From the NCBI GenBank assembly GCA_036563615.1, contig DATCMB010000006.1:194149-258148 (forward strand): a stretch of DNA of 64,000 nucleotides, given 5' to 3'. Shown here one piece after another: positions 39,140 to 46,959 of this stretch. The stretch is from Candidatus Binatia bacterium (lineage in GTDB: Bacteria; Desulfobacterota; Binatia; UBA12015). Below the pieces are notes generated by a model. The model searched no databases and had not been told where the DNA came from. It saw only the letters and a program-made list of their open reading frames with translations. The position numbers were made by a program, and so were the translations under genes. How positions within the stretch are numbered: position 1 is the stretch's first letter; every line of letters begins with the position of its first letter.

Positions 39140-40144
39140 GTGACCACCGCACGCTACGTCGAGCTCGACCCGCTCCTCCCGGAGCACGAGGTCGAGCAGG
39201 TTCTGCAGATCGTCGAGCGGCACGCCCCATACCCGACCTACGGCGAGGGCCGGCGTCAGGAAGGCTTCGGCGCCGGCATCCCGCAGCGCTACGACGCGCT
39301 CCGCAACTTCCTCGAGCGCCGCGCGGGGCAAGATCCGGTGTGGAAGCTCGCGTCGCGCACCAACTACTTCCGCGACACCTTCGCCTACGAGCAGCCGCTG
39401 TTCCCGGAGATCACCTTCTTCCAGCAGCTGCCCGCGTTCGTCGAGGCGGCGCGCTACGTGACCGGACGCAACGTCGTGCGTCCGGCGATCGTCTACCTGA
39501 ACGTCCTCGTGCCGGGGCAGGAGCTCGCGATGCACACCGACGTGCCCGAGTTCCGCGGCGCGAACCGCACGCGCGAGCCCGAGTGGCTGCTGGTCGCGAT
39601 GCACCACTCGGGCCTGTTCGAGCGCTGGCGACGCCACATCGCGACCGGCGTGAGCTGGTACCACGACTGCGAGGGCGGCGAGTTCACCTTCCATCCGGAC
39701 GGTCCGGACGCGCCGCCGCGGCGCCTCGCCGTACGCCGGAACACGGCGATTGTGCTTGACACGGACTCCGTGTTCCACGGCATCGATCCGCTCGCGCTGC
39801 GCGACGTCGAGCTGCCGAAGATCGAGCCCGGCGCGCGTCTGCACCGCGATCCCGACGGCCGCTGGAGCGTGCGCGCCGGCGACGAGGTGCGTGCGCGCTA
39901 CGCGTGGGACGAGCTCCGGCTGTCGATCTCGTGGAAGGCCTGGTGCTTCGCCGACGAAGAAGAGGCGCGCATCAACGACGAGCACACCGACGACCTCGAC
40001 CTCGCGACCATCCTCGACACCTTCGTCGCGGATCTGAAAAAGCGCGGCCGCATCGTCGCCCGACCGGACGACGAGCGGCTCGCGCGCCTCATCCTCGACG
40101 AGTACATCCGCTTCCCCGCGGAGCCGGTGCGCGCCAGCGCCTGA
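39140..40144 (+). CDS. 2-oxoglutarate/Fe(II) oxygenase-like protein
   Basis: The 334-residue protein carries a probable metal triad: HTDVPEFRG (His and Asp of HxD) and a distal His in SVFHGIDPLALRD. GGEFTFHPDGP and the SISWKAWCF tail fit a double-stranded beta-helix. LNVLVPGQELAMHTD matches prolyl-hydroxylase/Rps23-type oxygenases in style. I do not recognise the exact subfamily. The GTG start before TTARYVELDPLLP was chosen because the upstream frame is not protein-like. It is convergent with the next secreted mosaic gene and separated by a strong hairpin. Confidence 0.65.
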   Translation: MTTARYVELDPLLPEHEVEQVLQIVERHAPYPTYGEGRRQEGFGAGIPQRYDALRNFLERRAGQDPVWKLASRTNYFRDTFAYEQPLFPEITFFQQLPAFVEAARYVTGRNVVRPAIVYLNVLVPGQELAMHTDVPEFRGANRTREPEWLLVAMHHSGLFERWRRHIATGVSWYHDCEGGEFTFHPDGPDAPPRRLAVRRNTAIVLDTDSVFHGIDPLALRDVELPKIEPGARLHRDPDGRWSVRAGDEVRARYAWDELRLSISWKAWCFADEEEARINDEHTDDLDLATILDTFVADLKKRGRIVARPDDERLARLILDEYIRFPAEPVRASA

Positions 40145-40180
40145 CGCGACGGCGGCGCAGCACGCGACGCGGGAGCAGCC

Positions 40181-40213
40181 CGCCGGACCCGCAGCCGTCG
40201 TGCGGGTCCGGCG
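40181..40213. terminator. Bidirectional terminator hairpin
   Basis: A perfect 13-bp inverted repeat, CGCCGGACCCGCA/TGCGGGTCCGGCG, with a 7-nt loop lies between the convergent oxygenase gene (stop at 40144) and the mosaic-protein gene (stop at 40223). It is the clearest hairpin in the window. Confidence 0.7.
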
Positions 40214-40222
40214 AGCCTTCGG

Positions 40223-42736
40223 TCAAGGCAGCACCAGCGACGGCACGCAGAGGTGGTCGCGGGTCAGGAGCGCCACCACGTCCTGGCCGAAGTGGTTGGC
40301 GACGGTCACCGTGCGCGGCTGGAAGTGCTTGTGGCGGCCGTGATGGTGCTTGTCGTCGATGCGGTAGCAGACCAGGTGGGCCGAGGGGTGCAGCACGCCG
40401 CTCTCCTCGATGCTCGCCGGGTTGCACAGCATCTCCACGCGGTCGACGCGGACCTGCACCGTGCCGAGCTCGTCGGTCAGCGTCACGACCAGCGGATCGG
40501 GTCGCTCGTGGTGCTTCTTCGGCTTCTTGTGCTTCGCGTGGTGCTTCTTCTTCGGGTCGTGCCGGCCGTGGTGGTGCTTCGCGTGCTGCGCGCTCGCCAG
40601 GCCCCACGCGTGCGCCTTGCCGTGGTCCTTGCCGCCCTTCTCCGACGCCTCGTAGCACTTGAAGCTGTCGAGCCCGGGCTCGAGCGGCGGGTTCGGCGCG
40701 CCGGTCGGCATGCAGAGCTGCACGGGCTTGCCGATCTTGAGCACCTCGGTCTCGAACGCGTTCTCGATCTCGACGGTCTTCGGCTTCTCGTTGCGCCAGG
40801 TCTTGGCGTGCTTCATCCGCACGCACACCATGCGCGACGCGTCCTGACCGTCGGCCGCGCCGAGCGCCGTGCACATCTGGCCGGTCGAGCCGAGGTGGTA
40901 GAGCGCCTCCTCGAAGAGGTCCTCGACCAGCACCTTGCCGGACGCGTGCCACGACTTCGACTTCTTCTTGCTCTCCGCGCCGTAGCACTGGAACGGCGTC
41001 AGGCAGGCCGACGGGTCGAGGTCGCCGGGCTCGCACACGCCGTCGAGGCACGAGTCCTCGACGGTGCAATCGTCGCCGTCGTCGCACGGGCTGCCGTCGG
41101 GCAGCGCGCCGCCGACGCACTCGCCGGTCGCCGGATCGCAGGTCGCGGCGGAGCCGCATTGGCCGGATCCGTCGGTGCCGCCGGCGCCGCAGACGACCGG
41201 ATCCGAGCCAACGCAGGCTCCGGCCGCGTCGCACGCGTCGCTGCGCGTGCAGAGGTTGCCGTCGTCACACGCGCTGCCCTCGGGCTCGAGCGTGCAGCTC
41301 GACGAGCAGCAGTCGCCGTCCTCGAGGTTGCCGTCGTCGCAGGTCTCGCCGACGTCGAGCGTACCGTTGCCGCACGTGTCGACCCAGACGAAGATGTCCT
41401 GCAGGAAGTTCGTGTCGTCGGGCACGAGGTTGGTCGCGAGGCTCGCGAACGCGACGACCCGCGCATCCGCCGACACGCTCGGCCACAGCGTCGACGGGCC
41501 GTCCGCCTCGCTGCCGTCGGCCGCGACGTTGACGCGGATCGTCTCGCCGGTCACGCGATCGTGCAGCATCACGTCGACGACGTTGTTGGTGTCGTCGGGC
41601 ACGAGGTTGTCCGCGCCGCTGGTGAACGCGACGTAACGTCCGTCGGCGGACAGCGCCGGCGGATCGACGAAGCCGCTGCGGTTGTTGCCCTCGACACCGT
41701 CCGGCCCGACGCTGACGCGCTCGGTGATGCCGCTCGCGAGCTCGTGCACGAACACGTCCGTGCGCCCGTTGAAGTCGTTCGGGACGAGCGTCGAGGCGTC
41801 GCTGTCGAAGGCGACGAAGCGACCGTCGGCCGACACCGCGGCGCCGACGCTCTGCTGGTTGCCTTGCGTGCCGTCGGTCGCGACGCTGACGCGCACGGTC
41901 TCGCCGGTCGCCATCAGACGCGCGAACACGTCGGCGACGTTGTTCGTGTCGCCCGGGACGAGGTTCGACGCGAAGCTGTGGAACGCGACCACCGAGCCGT
42001 CGCCCGAGATGCGCGGCGACAGGCTCAGGCTGTTGCCCTCGGTGCCGTCCGACGCGACGCTCACGCGCACCGTCGTCTGCGCGAGACGGTCGCGCACGAA
42101 GATGTCGAACGAGCCGTTGGTGTCGCCGGGGACGAGGTTCGACGCGGCGCTGGCGAACGCGACGTAGCGCCCGTCCTCCGAGATCGAGGGCGAGATGCTG
42201 TCGAAGTTGCCCTCGCTGCCGTCCGACGCGACGCTGACGCGCTCGATCGTGCCGGCGACGCGGTCGCGCACGAAGACGTCGAAGGCTCCGTTCGAGTCGC
42301 CGGGCACGAGGTTCGTCGCTGCGCTCGCGAAGGCGACGTAGCGGCCGTCGGCCGAGAGCGACGGCGTCGCGCTCTGACCGTCCGCTTCGGTGCCGTCGGC
42401 GGCGACGCTGACGCGCTCCGTCGTGCCGGTCAGGCGATCGTGCACGAAGACATCGAGCATGAAGTTGGTGTCGTCGGGCACGAGGTTGGTCGCGCTGCTC
42501 ACGAAGGCGACGAAGCGACCGCCTGCGGAGAGCGCCGATGCGGTGCTGCTCATGTCGCCCTCCGCGCCGTCCGAGGCGACGCTGACGCGCTCGATCGCGG
42601 CGGCGTGAGCATGGGGCGCGGCCATGGCGAGCAAGACGAGAACCGCGGTGAGCGTCGCCGCCAGGCGGACGAGCCAGGCGACGTGTGCGTGGGAGACGAG
42701 CCGAGGAAGCGCTTCGGCGGACCACATGACGTGCAT
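40223..42736 (-). CDS. Secreted mosaic protein: PD40-like propeller repeats, Cys-rich repeats, His-rich CY..FG..LCxPA modules
   Basis: The 837-residue protein has a signal peptide ending AAPHAHA. Seven repeats of about 58 residues follow (pattern ERVSVASDGTEGN, PSLSADGRYVAFASAATNLV, PGDTNGxxDVFVRD), a TolB/PD40-type beta-propeller. Then come CGNGTLDVGETCDDGN and cysteine repeats like those of the 34.2-kb mosaic protein. C-terminal CY..FG..LCxPA modules follow, one carrying a His/Lys-rich insert (HAKHHHGRHDPKKKHHAKHK). GGGAGG precedes the ATG. The shared tail with the other mosaic protein suggests a common surface location. A metal-binding role for the His tract is possible but unproven. Confidence 0.85.
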   Translation of the reverse strand: MHVMWSAEALPRLVSHAHVAWLVRLAATLTAVLVLLAMAAPHAHAAAIERVSVASDGAEGDMSSTASALSAGGRFVAFVSSATNLVPDDTNFMLDVFVHDRLTGTTERVSVAADGTEADGQSATPSLSADGRYVAFASAATNLVPGDSNGAFDVFVRDRVAGTIERVSVASDGSEGNFDSISPSISEDGRYVAFASAASNLVPGDTNGSFDIFVRDRLAQTTVRVSVASDGTEGNSLSLSPRISGDGSVVAFHSFASNLVPGDTNNVADVFARLMATGETVRVSVATDGTQGNQQSVGAAVSADGRFVAFDSDASTLVPNDFNGRTDVFVHELASGITERVSVGPDGVEGNNRSGFVDPPALSADGRYVAFTSGADNLVPDDTNNVVDVMLHDRVTGETIRVNVAADGSEADGPSTLWPSVSADARVVAFASLATNLVPDDTNFLQDIFVWVDTCGNGTLDVGETCDDGNLEDGDCCSSSCTLEPEGSACDDGNLCTRSDACDAAGACVGSDPVVCGAGGTDGSGQCGSAATCDPATGECVGGALPDGSPCDDGDDCTVEDSCLDGVCEPGDLDPSACLTPFQCYGAESKKKSKSWHASGKVLVEDLFEEALYHLGSTGQMCTALGAADGQDASRMVCVRMKHAKTWRNEKPKTVEIENAFETEVLKIGKPVQLCMPTGAPNPPLEPGLDSFKCYEASEKGGKDHGKAHAWGLASAQHAKHHHGRHDPKKKHHAKHKKPKKHHERPDPLVVTLTDELGTVQVRVDRVEMLCNPASIEESGVLHPSAHLVCYRIDDKHHHGRHKHFQPRTVTVANHFGQDVVALLTRDHLCVPSLVLP

Positions 42737-43124
42737 GGTGAGGTCCTCCCTGCTCGGTCGCGGAACGAAGGTGCCGGATGAAGCTTCGACCGGTCCCCCC
42801 GGACCGCGGTCGAACGGTCTGCGGGGCGAGCGCGATGCAAGTCGAGGACCGGCACGTCGCGATGACGCGAAACGCGGGCGAAGCGCGGGCAGAGCGGCCG
42901 CGTCGCCGCGTCCCGCGCGGACTGCGCAGCAAGATTTGGCTTGGCGCGTGGGAGGTCCCGAGGCGACCGAACGTTCGGCAGCGGCGTCCGTGCGACGGCC
43001 TGCGACGCCGGAGTGACGCTCGCACCGCAACGCGGCCCGAGTTGCACGCGGCCGCCGCATGCACGACGATGCTGCACTCGCCCGTTCGACCGCACGGCGA
43101 AGGGCGCGGCCAGGAGAAACGCAG
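42737..43124. other. Divergent intergenic region between mosaic-protein gene and gpsA
   Basis: This 388-bp gap must hold promoters for both divergent genes. It contains a 12-bp palindrome, CCGAACGTTCGG, at 42967-42978 and a small hairpin with arms CGGTCC/GGACCG at 42791-42806. Ribosome-binding sites GGGAGG (minus) and CAGGAGAA (plus) mark the gene starts. I see no convincing gene in it. Confidence 0.5.
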
Positions 43125-44138
43125 ATGGCGAAAGTGGCAGTCGTCGGATCCGGCGCATGGGGCACGGCGCTCGCAGCGCATGCCTCGCGCCTCGAGCACA
43201 CGGTGCGTCTGTGGGCGCGCGAGCCGCAGGTGGTTGCGGACGTCAACGAGCGTCACGAGAACCTCCTCTTCCTGCCTGGCATCGAGCTGCCGGCCGACCT
43301 GCGCGCATCGAACGATCTCGAGGAGGTCGTGCTGGGCGCCGATCTCGTGATCCTCGTGCCGCCGTCGCAGTACCTGCGCTCGGTGTCGAGCGAGGTCGCG
43401 CCCTACGTCGGCGAGGACGCGGTCGTCGTCGTCGCGTCGAAGGGCATCGAGGAAGAGCAGCTCGAGCTGATGAGCGAGGTGCTCGGCGACACGATGCCCG
43501 ACGTCGGCGAGGAGCGGGTCGTGTTCCTCTCCGGACCGACCTTCGCGCGCGAGGTCGCGAGCGGGCTACCGACCGACGTCGTCGCGGCGTCGAAGGGCAT
43601 GCACGCGGCACGGCGTCTGCAGCCGTGGCTGCACTCGCCGACCTTCCGCGTCTACACGAGCGGCGATCCGATCGGCGTCGAGGTCGGCGGCGCGCTGAAG
43701 AACGTGATCGCGGTCGCCGCCGGAGCGAGCGACGGTCTCGGCCTCGGCGCGAACGCGCGCGCCGCGCTGATCACGCGCGGGCTCGCGGAGATGACGCGCC
43801 TCGGGGTCGCGCTCGGCGCCGATCCGCTGACGTTCCTCGGCATGGCGGGCGTTGGCGACCTCGTGCTCACCTGCACGGGCGACCTGTCGCGCAACCGCCA
43901 GCTCGGCATGAAGGTCGCTGCGGGCTTCGATCCGGAAGCCTACCTGGCGAGCCAGCGGACGGTCGCCGAGGGCTACTACACCGCCGCGGCGGCGTGGGCG
44001 CTCGCGCAGAAGCACGGCGTCGACATGCCGATCACCGAGCAGGTGTACCACGTCCTGCACCGTCGCCGGCCGCTGCTCGAGGCGCTGCGCATCCTGCTGA
44101 CGCGCGAGTACAAGGAAGAGCTCGTCGGCATCAAGTAG
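43125..44138 (+). CDS. gpsA: NAD(P)H-dependent glycerol-3-phosphate dehydrogenase
   Basis: The 337-residue enzyme makes sn-glycerol-3-phosphate from dihydroxyacetone phosphate for phospholipid synthesis. The N-terminal motif VAVVGSGAWGTALA binds NAD(P). VFLSGPTFAREVASGLPT and GGALKNVIAVAAG, with catalytic Lys 192, are GpsA signatures, and TRGLAEMTRLG with GDLVLTCTGDLSRNR complete the C-terminal helical domain. The ATG is preceded by CAGGAGAA. It stands alone as a divergent gene, convergent with the hypothetical gene that follows. Confidence 0.96.
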   Translation: MAKVAVVGSGAWGTALAAHASRLEHTVRLWAREPQVVADVNERHENLLFLPGIELPADLRASNDLEEVVLGADLVILVPPSQYLRSVSSEVAPYVGEDAVVVVASKGIEEEQLELMSEVLGDTMPDVGEERVVFLSGPTFAREVASGLPTDVVAASKGMHAARRLQPWLHSPTFRVYTSGDPIGVEVGGALKNVIAVAAGASDGLGLGANARAALITRGLAEMTRLGVALGADPLTFLGMAGVGDLVLTCTGDLSRNRQLGMKVAAGFDPEAYLASQRTVAEGYYTAAAAWALAQKHGVDMPITEQVYHVLHRRRPLLEALRILLTREYKEELVGIK

Positions 44139-44151
44139 CGCGCGTGAAGCG

Positions 44152-44181
44152 GAGCGCGCGCGGGCTCACCGGCGCGCGCTC
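44152..44181. terminator. Candidate terminator at convergent gpsA end
   Basis: A 10-bp inverted repeat, GAGCGCGCGC/GCGCGCGCTC, with a 10-nt loop lies just after gpsA and overlaps the last codons of the convergent gene. Low complexity of the arms lowers confidence. Confidence 0.4.
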
Positions 44182-44828
44182 TGCGCGTTGCGCGGCTCGA
44201 TCGGCGTGACCTCGGACTCGGTGGTGAACGGACCCGCGGTGACGTGGATCACGTCGCCCTTCTTCACCAGCGAGTCGATGTCGATGCAGCCGAGCAGCGT
44301 CACCTCGGCGCACAGGCCGTCGATGTTCTCGAGGCGTCCGTGTGCCGGGGTCGCGAGCGCGATGCGCGACGCGAGCTGGAAGTCGCGCTCCTCCTTCTCG
44401 TTGCGGTAGACGATGGCGTCGCGGTCGTAGACCGCGAGCAGACGCCCGTTGCCGGCGAGCATCGCGATCATCGCGAAGTCGCGGCCGTGCTGGTCCTGAC
44501 CCTGCACGCGGGTGACGAGGTCGAGCTCGAAGCGGTCGTCGACGCTGCGCAGCACGTCCTGCGAGAGGTAGACCGTGCACGGCTCGCGGAAGGCGTCGCC
44601 GGTGAGGAACTGCACGCTGCCCCAGCCGGCGTCGGAGGCGCGCTGGAAAAGCTCGAGCGCGGTGTCCTCGGGCAGGACGTGCAGCGCGCCGTCGCCGAGA
44701 TTGGGATCGAGCTGCGCGACCCAGTCCCGCAGCTCCGGGGTCGCCTTCGGAAGCTCGGCGCAGAACGACTCCGGGAAGACCGGCGGCGTCGCGGCGAGCA
44801 CCGCGAGGACGAGTAATTCGTGGATCAT
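44166..44828 (-). CDS. Hypothetical exported protein
   Basis: The 220-residue protein begins IHELLVLAVLAATPPVFP, a plausible signal peptide. It then reads CAELPKATPELRDWVAQLDP, VYLSQDVLRSVDDRFELDLV, LLAVYDRDAIVYRNEKEERD and GCIDIDSLVKKGDVIHVTAG. I recognise no family or motif. The mix of short beta-strands late in the chain suggests a compact periplasmic domain. It is convergent with gpsA and divergent from the UbiA gene across 197 bp. Codon use resembles its neighbours, so it looks like a resident gene. Confidence 0.65.
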   Translation of the reverse strand: MIHELLVLAVLAATPPVFPESFCAELPKATPELRDWVAQLDPNLGDGALHVLPEDTALELFQRASDAGWGSVQFLTGDAFREPCTVYLSQDVLRSVDDRFELDLVTRVQGQDQHGRDFAMIAMLAGNGRLLAVYDRDAIVYRNEKEERDFQLASRIALATPAHGRLENIDGLCAEVTLLGCIDIDSLVKKGDVIHVTAGPFTTESEVTPIEPRNAQSARR

Positions 44829-45025
44829 CGTTGCAAGAACCGCTGCGGGCCGCGGCGCGGCGAGCGCCGCCCGCCGTCGATGTTGGGGCTCATCGACGGC
44901 TCGAAGCGGTACGTCTCACGACGCAGCAAGCCGCATACCCGAGGGCGACGGGGAAAGCGACCGTCGTTGCGACGCCGCACCCGCGCATCTATCGTGCCCG
45001 CGTCCAGACACCGGGGAGAAACGCC

Positions 45026-46033
45026 ATGAACGTCGCGATGTGGGGCAAGGCCGTGCGGGTGATCCCGCGCGTCAGCAAGGACGAGTGGGACGCGCTCGAC
45101 GTCGTCTCGCGCTGGCTGATCGCGACGCGCTCGGCCGTGCTGGTGATGACGTTCAACTCGGCGGCGATCGCGGGTCTGCTGGCGCTGCGCGACGGCGCCT
45201 TCCACCTGCTGCCGTGGCTGATGGTCACCGTCGGTCTGCTGTTCGCGCACGCGACCAACAACCTGATCAACGACTTCACCGACCACCTGAAGGGCGTCGA
45301 CAAGGACAACTACTTCCGCTCGCAGTACGGCCCGCAGCCGCTCGAGCACGGGCTCATGACGCGCGGCCAGCTGCTCGCGTACATCGCGGTGACCGGCGCG
45401 ATCGCGCTCGCCGCCGGGCTCTACCTCGTCTCGGTGCGCGGTGAGGCGACGCTCGCGCTGCTCGCGATCGGCGCGTTCTTCGTCCTCTTCTATACCTGGC
45501 CGCTCAAGTACATCGGCATGGGCGAGGTGGCGGTGATCCTGGTGTGGGGACCGCTGATGGTCGGCGGCGGCTACTACGTCGTCACCGGCGCGGTGAGCTG
45601 GGACGTCATCCTCGCGAGCCTGCCGTGCGCGCTCGCCGCGACCACGGTGCTGTTCGGCAAGCACACCGACAAGCTCGAAGCCGACCGTGCGAAGGGCATC
45701 CGGACGATGCCGGTGCTGCTCGGTGAGCGCAACTCGCGCATCGCGACGATCGGCATGATCGTGCTGCAGTACGTGCTGGTCTTCTACCTGATCGCGATCG
45801 GGTACCTCTCGTGGCTGATGCTGGTCGTGCTGTTCGCGGGCCAGTGGGCGTGGCGCGCGATCCGCGCGTACTCGCACCCGCGTCCGGCCGCGCCGCCGCC
45901 CGAGCTGCCGCCGGGCGTGTGGCCGCTCTGGTACGCGGCGTTCAGCTTCCAGCACACGCGTCGCTTCGGGCTGCTGTTCCTGCTCGGGCTCGTGCTCGAC
46001 GTCGTCGCGCGGAGCATCGGCCTCGTCGGCTAG
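45026..46033 (+). CDS. UbiA-family prenyltransferase
   Basis: The 335-residue membrane protein has about nine helices and both Asp-rich prenyl-diphosphate/Mg sites: NNLINDFTDHLKGVDKDN (N82, D83, D86) and KHTDKLEADRAKGIRTMPVLLG. SQYGPQPLEHGLMTRGQ between them is typical of MenA-like enzymes that prenylate dihydroxynaphthoate or related aromatics, but UbiA enzymes also make heme O, chlorophyll or archaeal-type lipids. The ATG follows GGGGAGAA. The next gene, MmcQ-like, begins 2 bp after the stop. A role in quinone synthesis is plausible, given the Sdh and cytochromes nearby, but not proven. Confidence 0.88.
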   Translation: MNVAMWGKAVRVIPRVSKDEWDALDVVSRWLIATRSAVLVMTFNSAAIAGLLALRDGAFHLLPWLMVTVGLLFAHATNNLINDFTDHLKGVDKDNYFRSQYGPQPLEHGLMTRGQLLAYIAVTGAIALAAGLYLVSVRGEATLALLAIGAFFVLFYTWPLKYIGMGEVAVILVWGPLMVGGGYYVVTGAVSWDVILASLPCALAATTVLFGKHTDKLEADRAKGIRTMPVLLGERNSRIATIGMIVLQYVLVFYLIAIGYLSWLMLVVLFAGQWAWRAIRAYSHPRPAAPPPELPPGVWPLWYAAFSFQHTRRFGLLFLLGLVLDVVARSIGLVG

Positions 46034-46035
46034 CG

Positions 46036-46560
46036 GTGGCGCACCCCGTCAAGCTGCCGAAGAGCGCGGCCGAAGCGCGCGCCATCGAGCGGCTGCGCCG
46101 CATCTGCCTCGCGCTGCCCGACGCGACCGAGAAGATCGCCTGGGGCGAGCCGACGTGGCGCGCGGGGAAGATGTTCGCGCTGATGGACACGCACCATCAC
46201 GGCGCCGAGCACCTCGCGGTTTGGCTACCGATGCCGTTCGGCATGCAGGAGGCGCTGGTCGAGGAGCACCCCGACCGCTGCTTCGTGCCGCCCTACCTGG
46301 GCGGCAAGGGCTGGGTCGGCGTGCGCATCGACGGCAAGGCGGACTGGAAGATGATCGCAGGGTTGGTGGAGGAAGCGTATCGGATGGTGGCGCCGCCGAA
46401 GTCGGTGGCGAAGCTCGACGCGGGCGCGTCGGCTGCGGCGCCTGCGTCGCGGGCGTCGCGGCGTTCGGGCGCTGCTGCGGCGACGACGACGTCGCCGTCG
46501 GCGGAGGCGCGCAAGGCCGCGTCGCGCCGGAGCGCGAAGCCCGGGGGACGCGCGCGATGA
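46036..46560 (+). CDS. MmcQ/YjbR family protein with Ala/Ser/Arg/Lys-rich tail
   Basis: The 174-residue protein has the YjbR core: IERLRRICLALPDATEKIAWG, a His cluster MDTHHHGAEHLAVWLP, RCFVPPYLGGKGWVGVRID and DWKMIAGLVEEAYRMVAP. After residue about 125 a basic low-complexity tail (AAAPASRASRRSGAAAATTT, ARKAASRRSAKPGG) resembles histone-H1-like tails and could bind DNA. The GTG start lies 2 bp after the UbiA stop, and its TGA overlaps the next ATG. Function of the family is poorly known. Confidence 0.85.
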   Translation: MAHPVKLPKSAAEARAIERLRRICLALPDATEKIAWGEPTWRAGKMFALMDTHHHGAEHLAVWLPMPFGMQEALVEEHPDRCFVPPYLGGKGWVGVRIDGKADWKMIAGLVEEAYRMVAPPKSVAKLDAGASAAAPASRASRRSGAAAATTTSPSAEARKAASRRSAKPGGRAR

Positions 46561-46895
46561 GCCAGACCACGCTCGCGATCCTCGTCACGATGCTGTTCAG
46601 CGCGATTGGCGTCGTCGGCGACTCGTTCCTCAAGATGGCGAGCGAGCAGGCCGTGCCCTGGCGCAGCCGCTGGTTCGCGATCGGCTTCGCGATCTACGCC
46701 TCGACCGCGTTCGGCTGGGTCTTCGTGATGAAGCACCTGAAGCTCGCCACGATCGGCGTCTTCTACAGCGTCGCGATGATCGTGCTGCTGACGCTGGTCG
46801 GCGCGCTCTTCTTCGGCGAGCGCGTGTCGGCGTGGGAGGCGCTCGGCATCCTGATGGGCATCGGCTCGCTGGTGATTCTGGCGCGCTTCGCCTGA
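46557..46895 (+). CDS. Small four-helix transporter (SMR/EamA-like)
   Basis: The 112-residue protein has four hydrophobic helices; GDSFLKMASEQAVPW and IGVFYSVAMIVLLTLVGALFF resemble small multidrug resistance or ArnE-like half-transporters. FFGERVSAWEALGILMGIGS is the typical final loop and helix of the DMT superfamily. It would function as a dimer. The ATG overlaps the MmcQ-like stop (ATGA), so the three genes UbiA, MmcQ-like and this one form one unit. Substrate unknown; lipid or polar cation export are options. Confidence 0.82.
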   Translation: MSQTTLAILVTMLFSAIGVVGDSFLKMASEQAVPWRSRWFAIGFAIYASTAFGWVFVMKHLKLATIGVFYSVAMIVLLTLVGALFFGERVSAWEALGILMGIGSLVILARFA

Positions 46896-46959
46896 CCGCG
46901 TCGCTTGACGCGCCTCGCCGGACGCGTGCTTGACGGGCGGGGCCGCGGCGCGTCGAGCG

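Noticed and set aside
42967..42978. LexA-type operator CCGAACGTTCGG
   Set aside because: It is palindromic, but it lacks the spacer of known LexA boxes, and neither flanking gene is an SOS gene.
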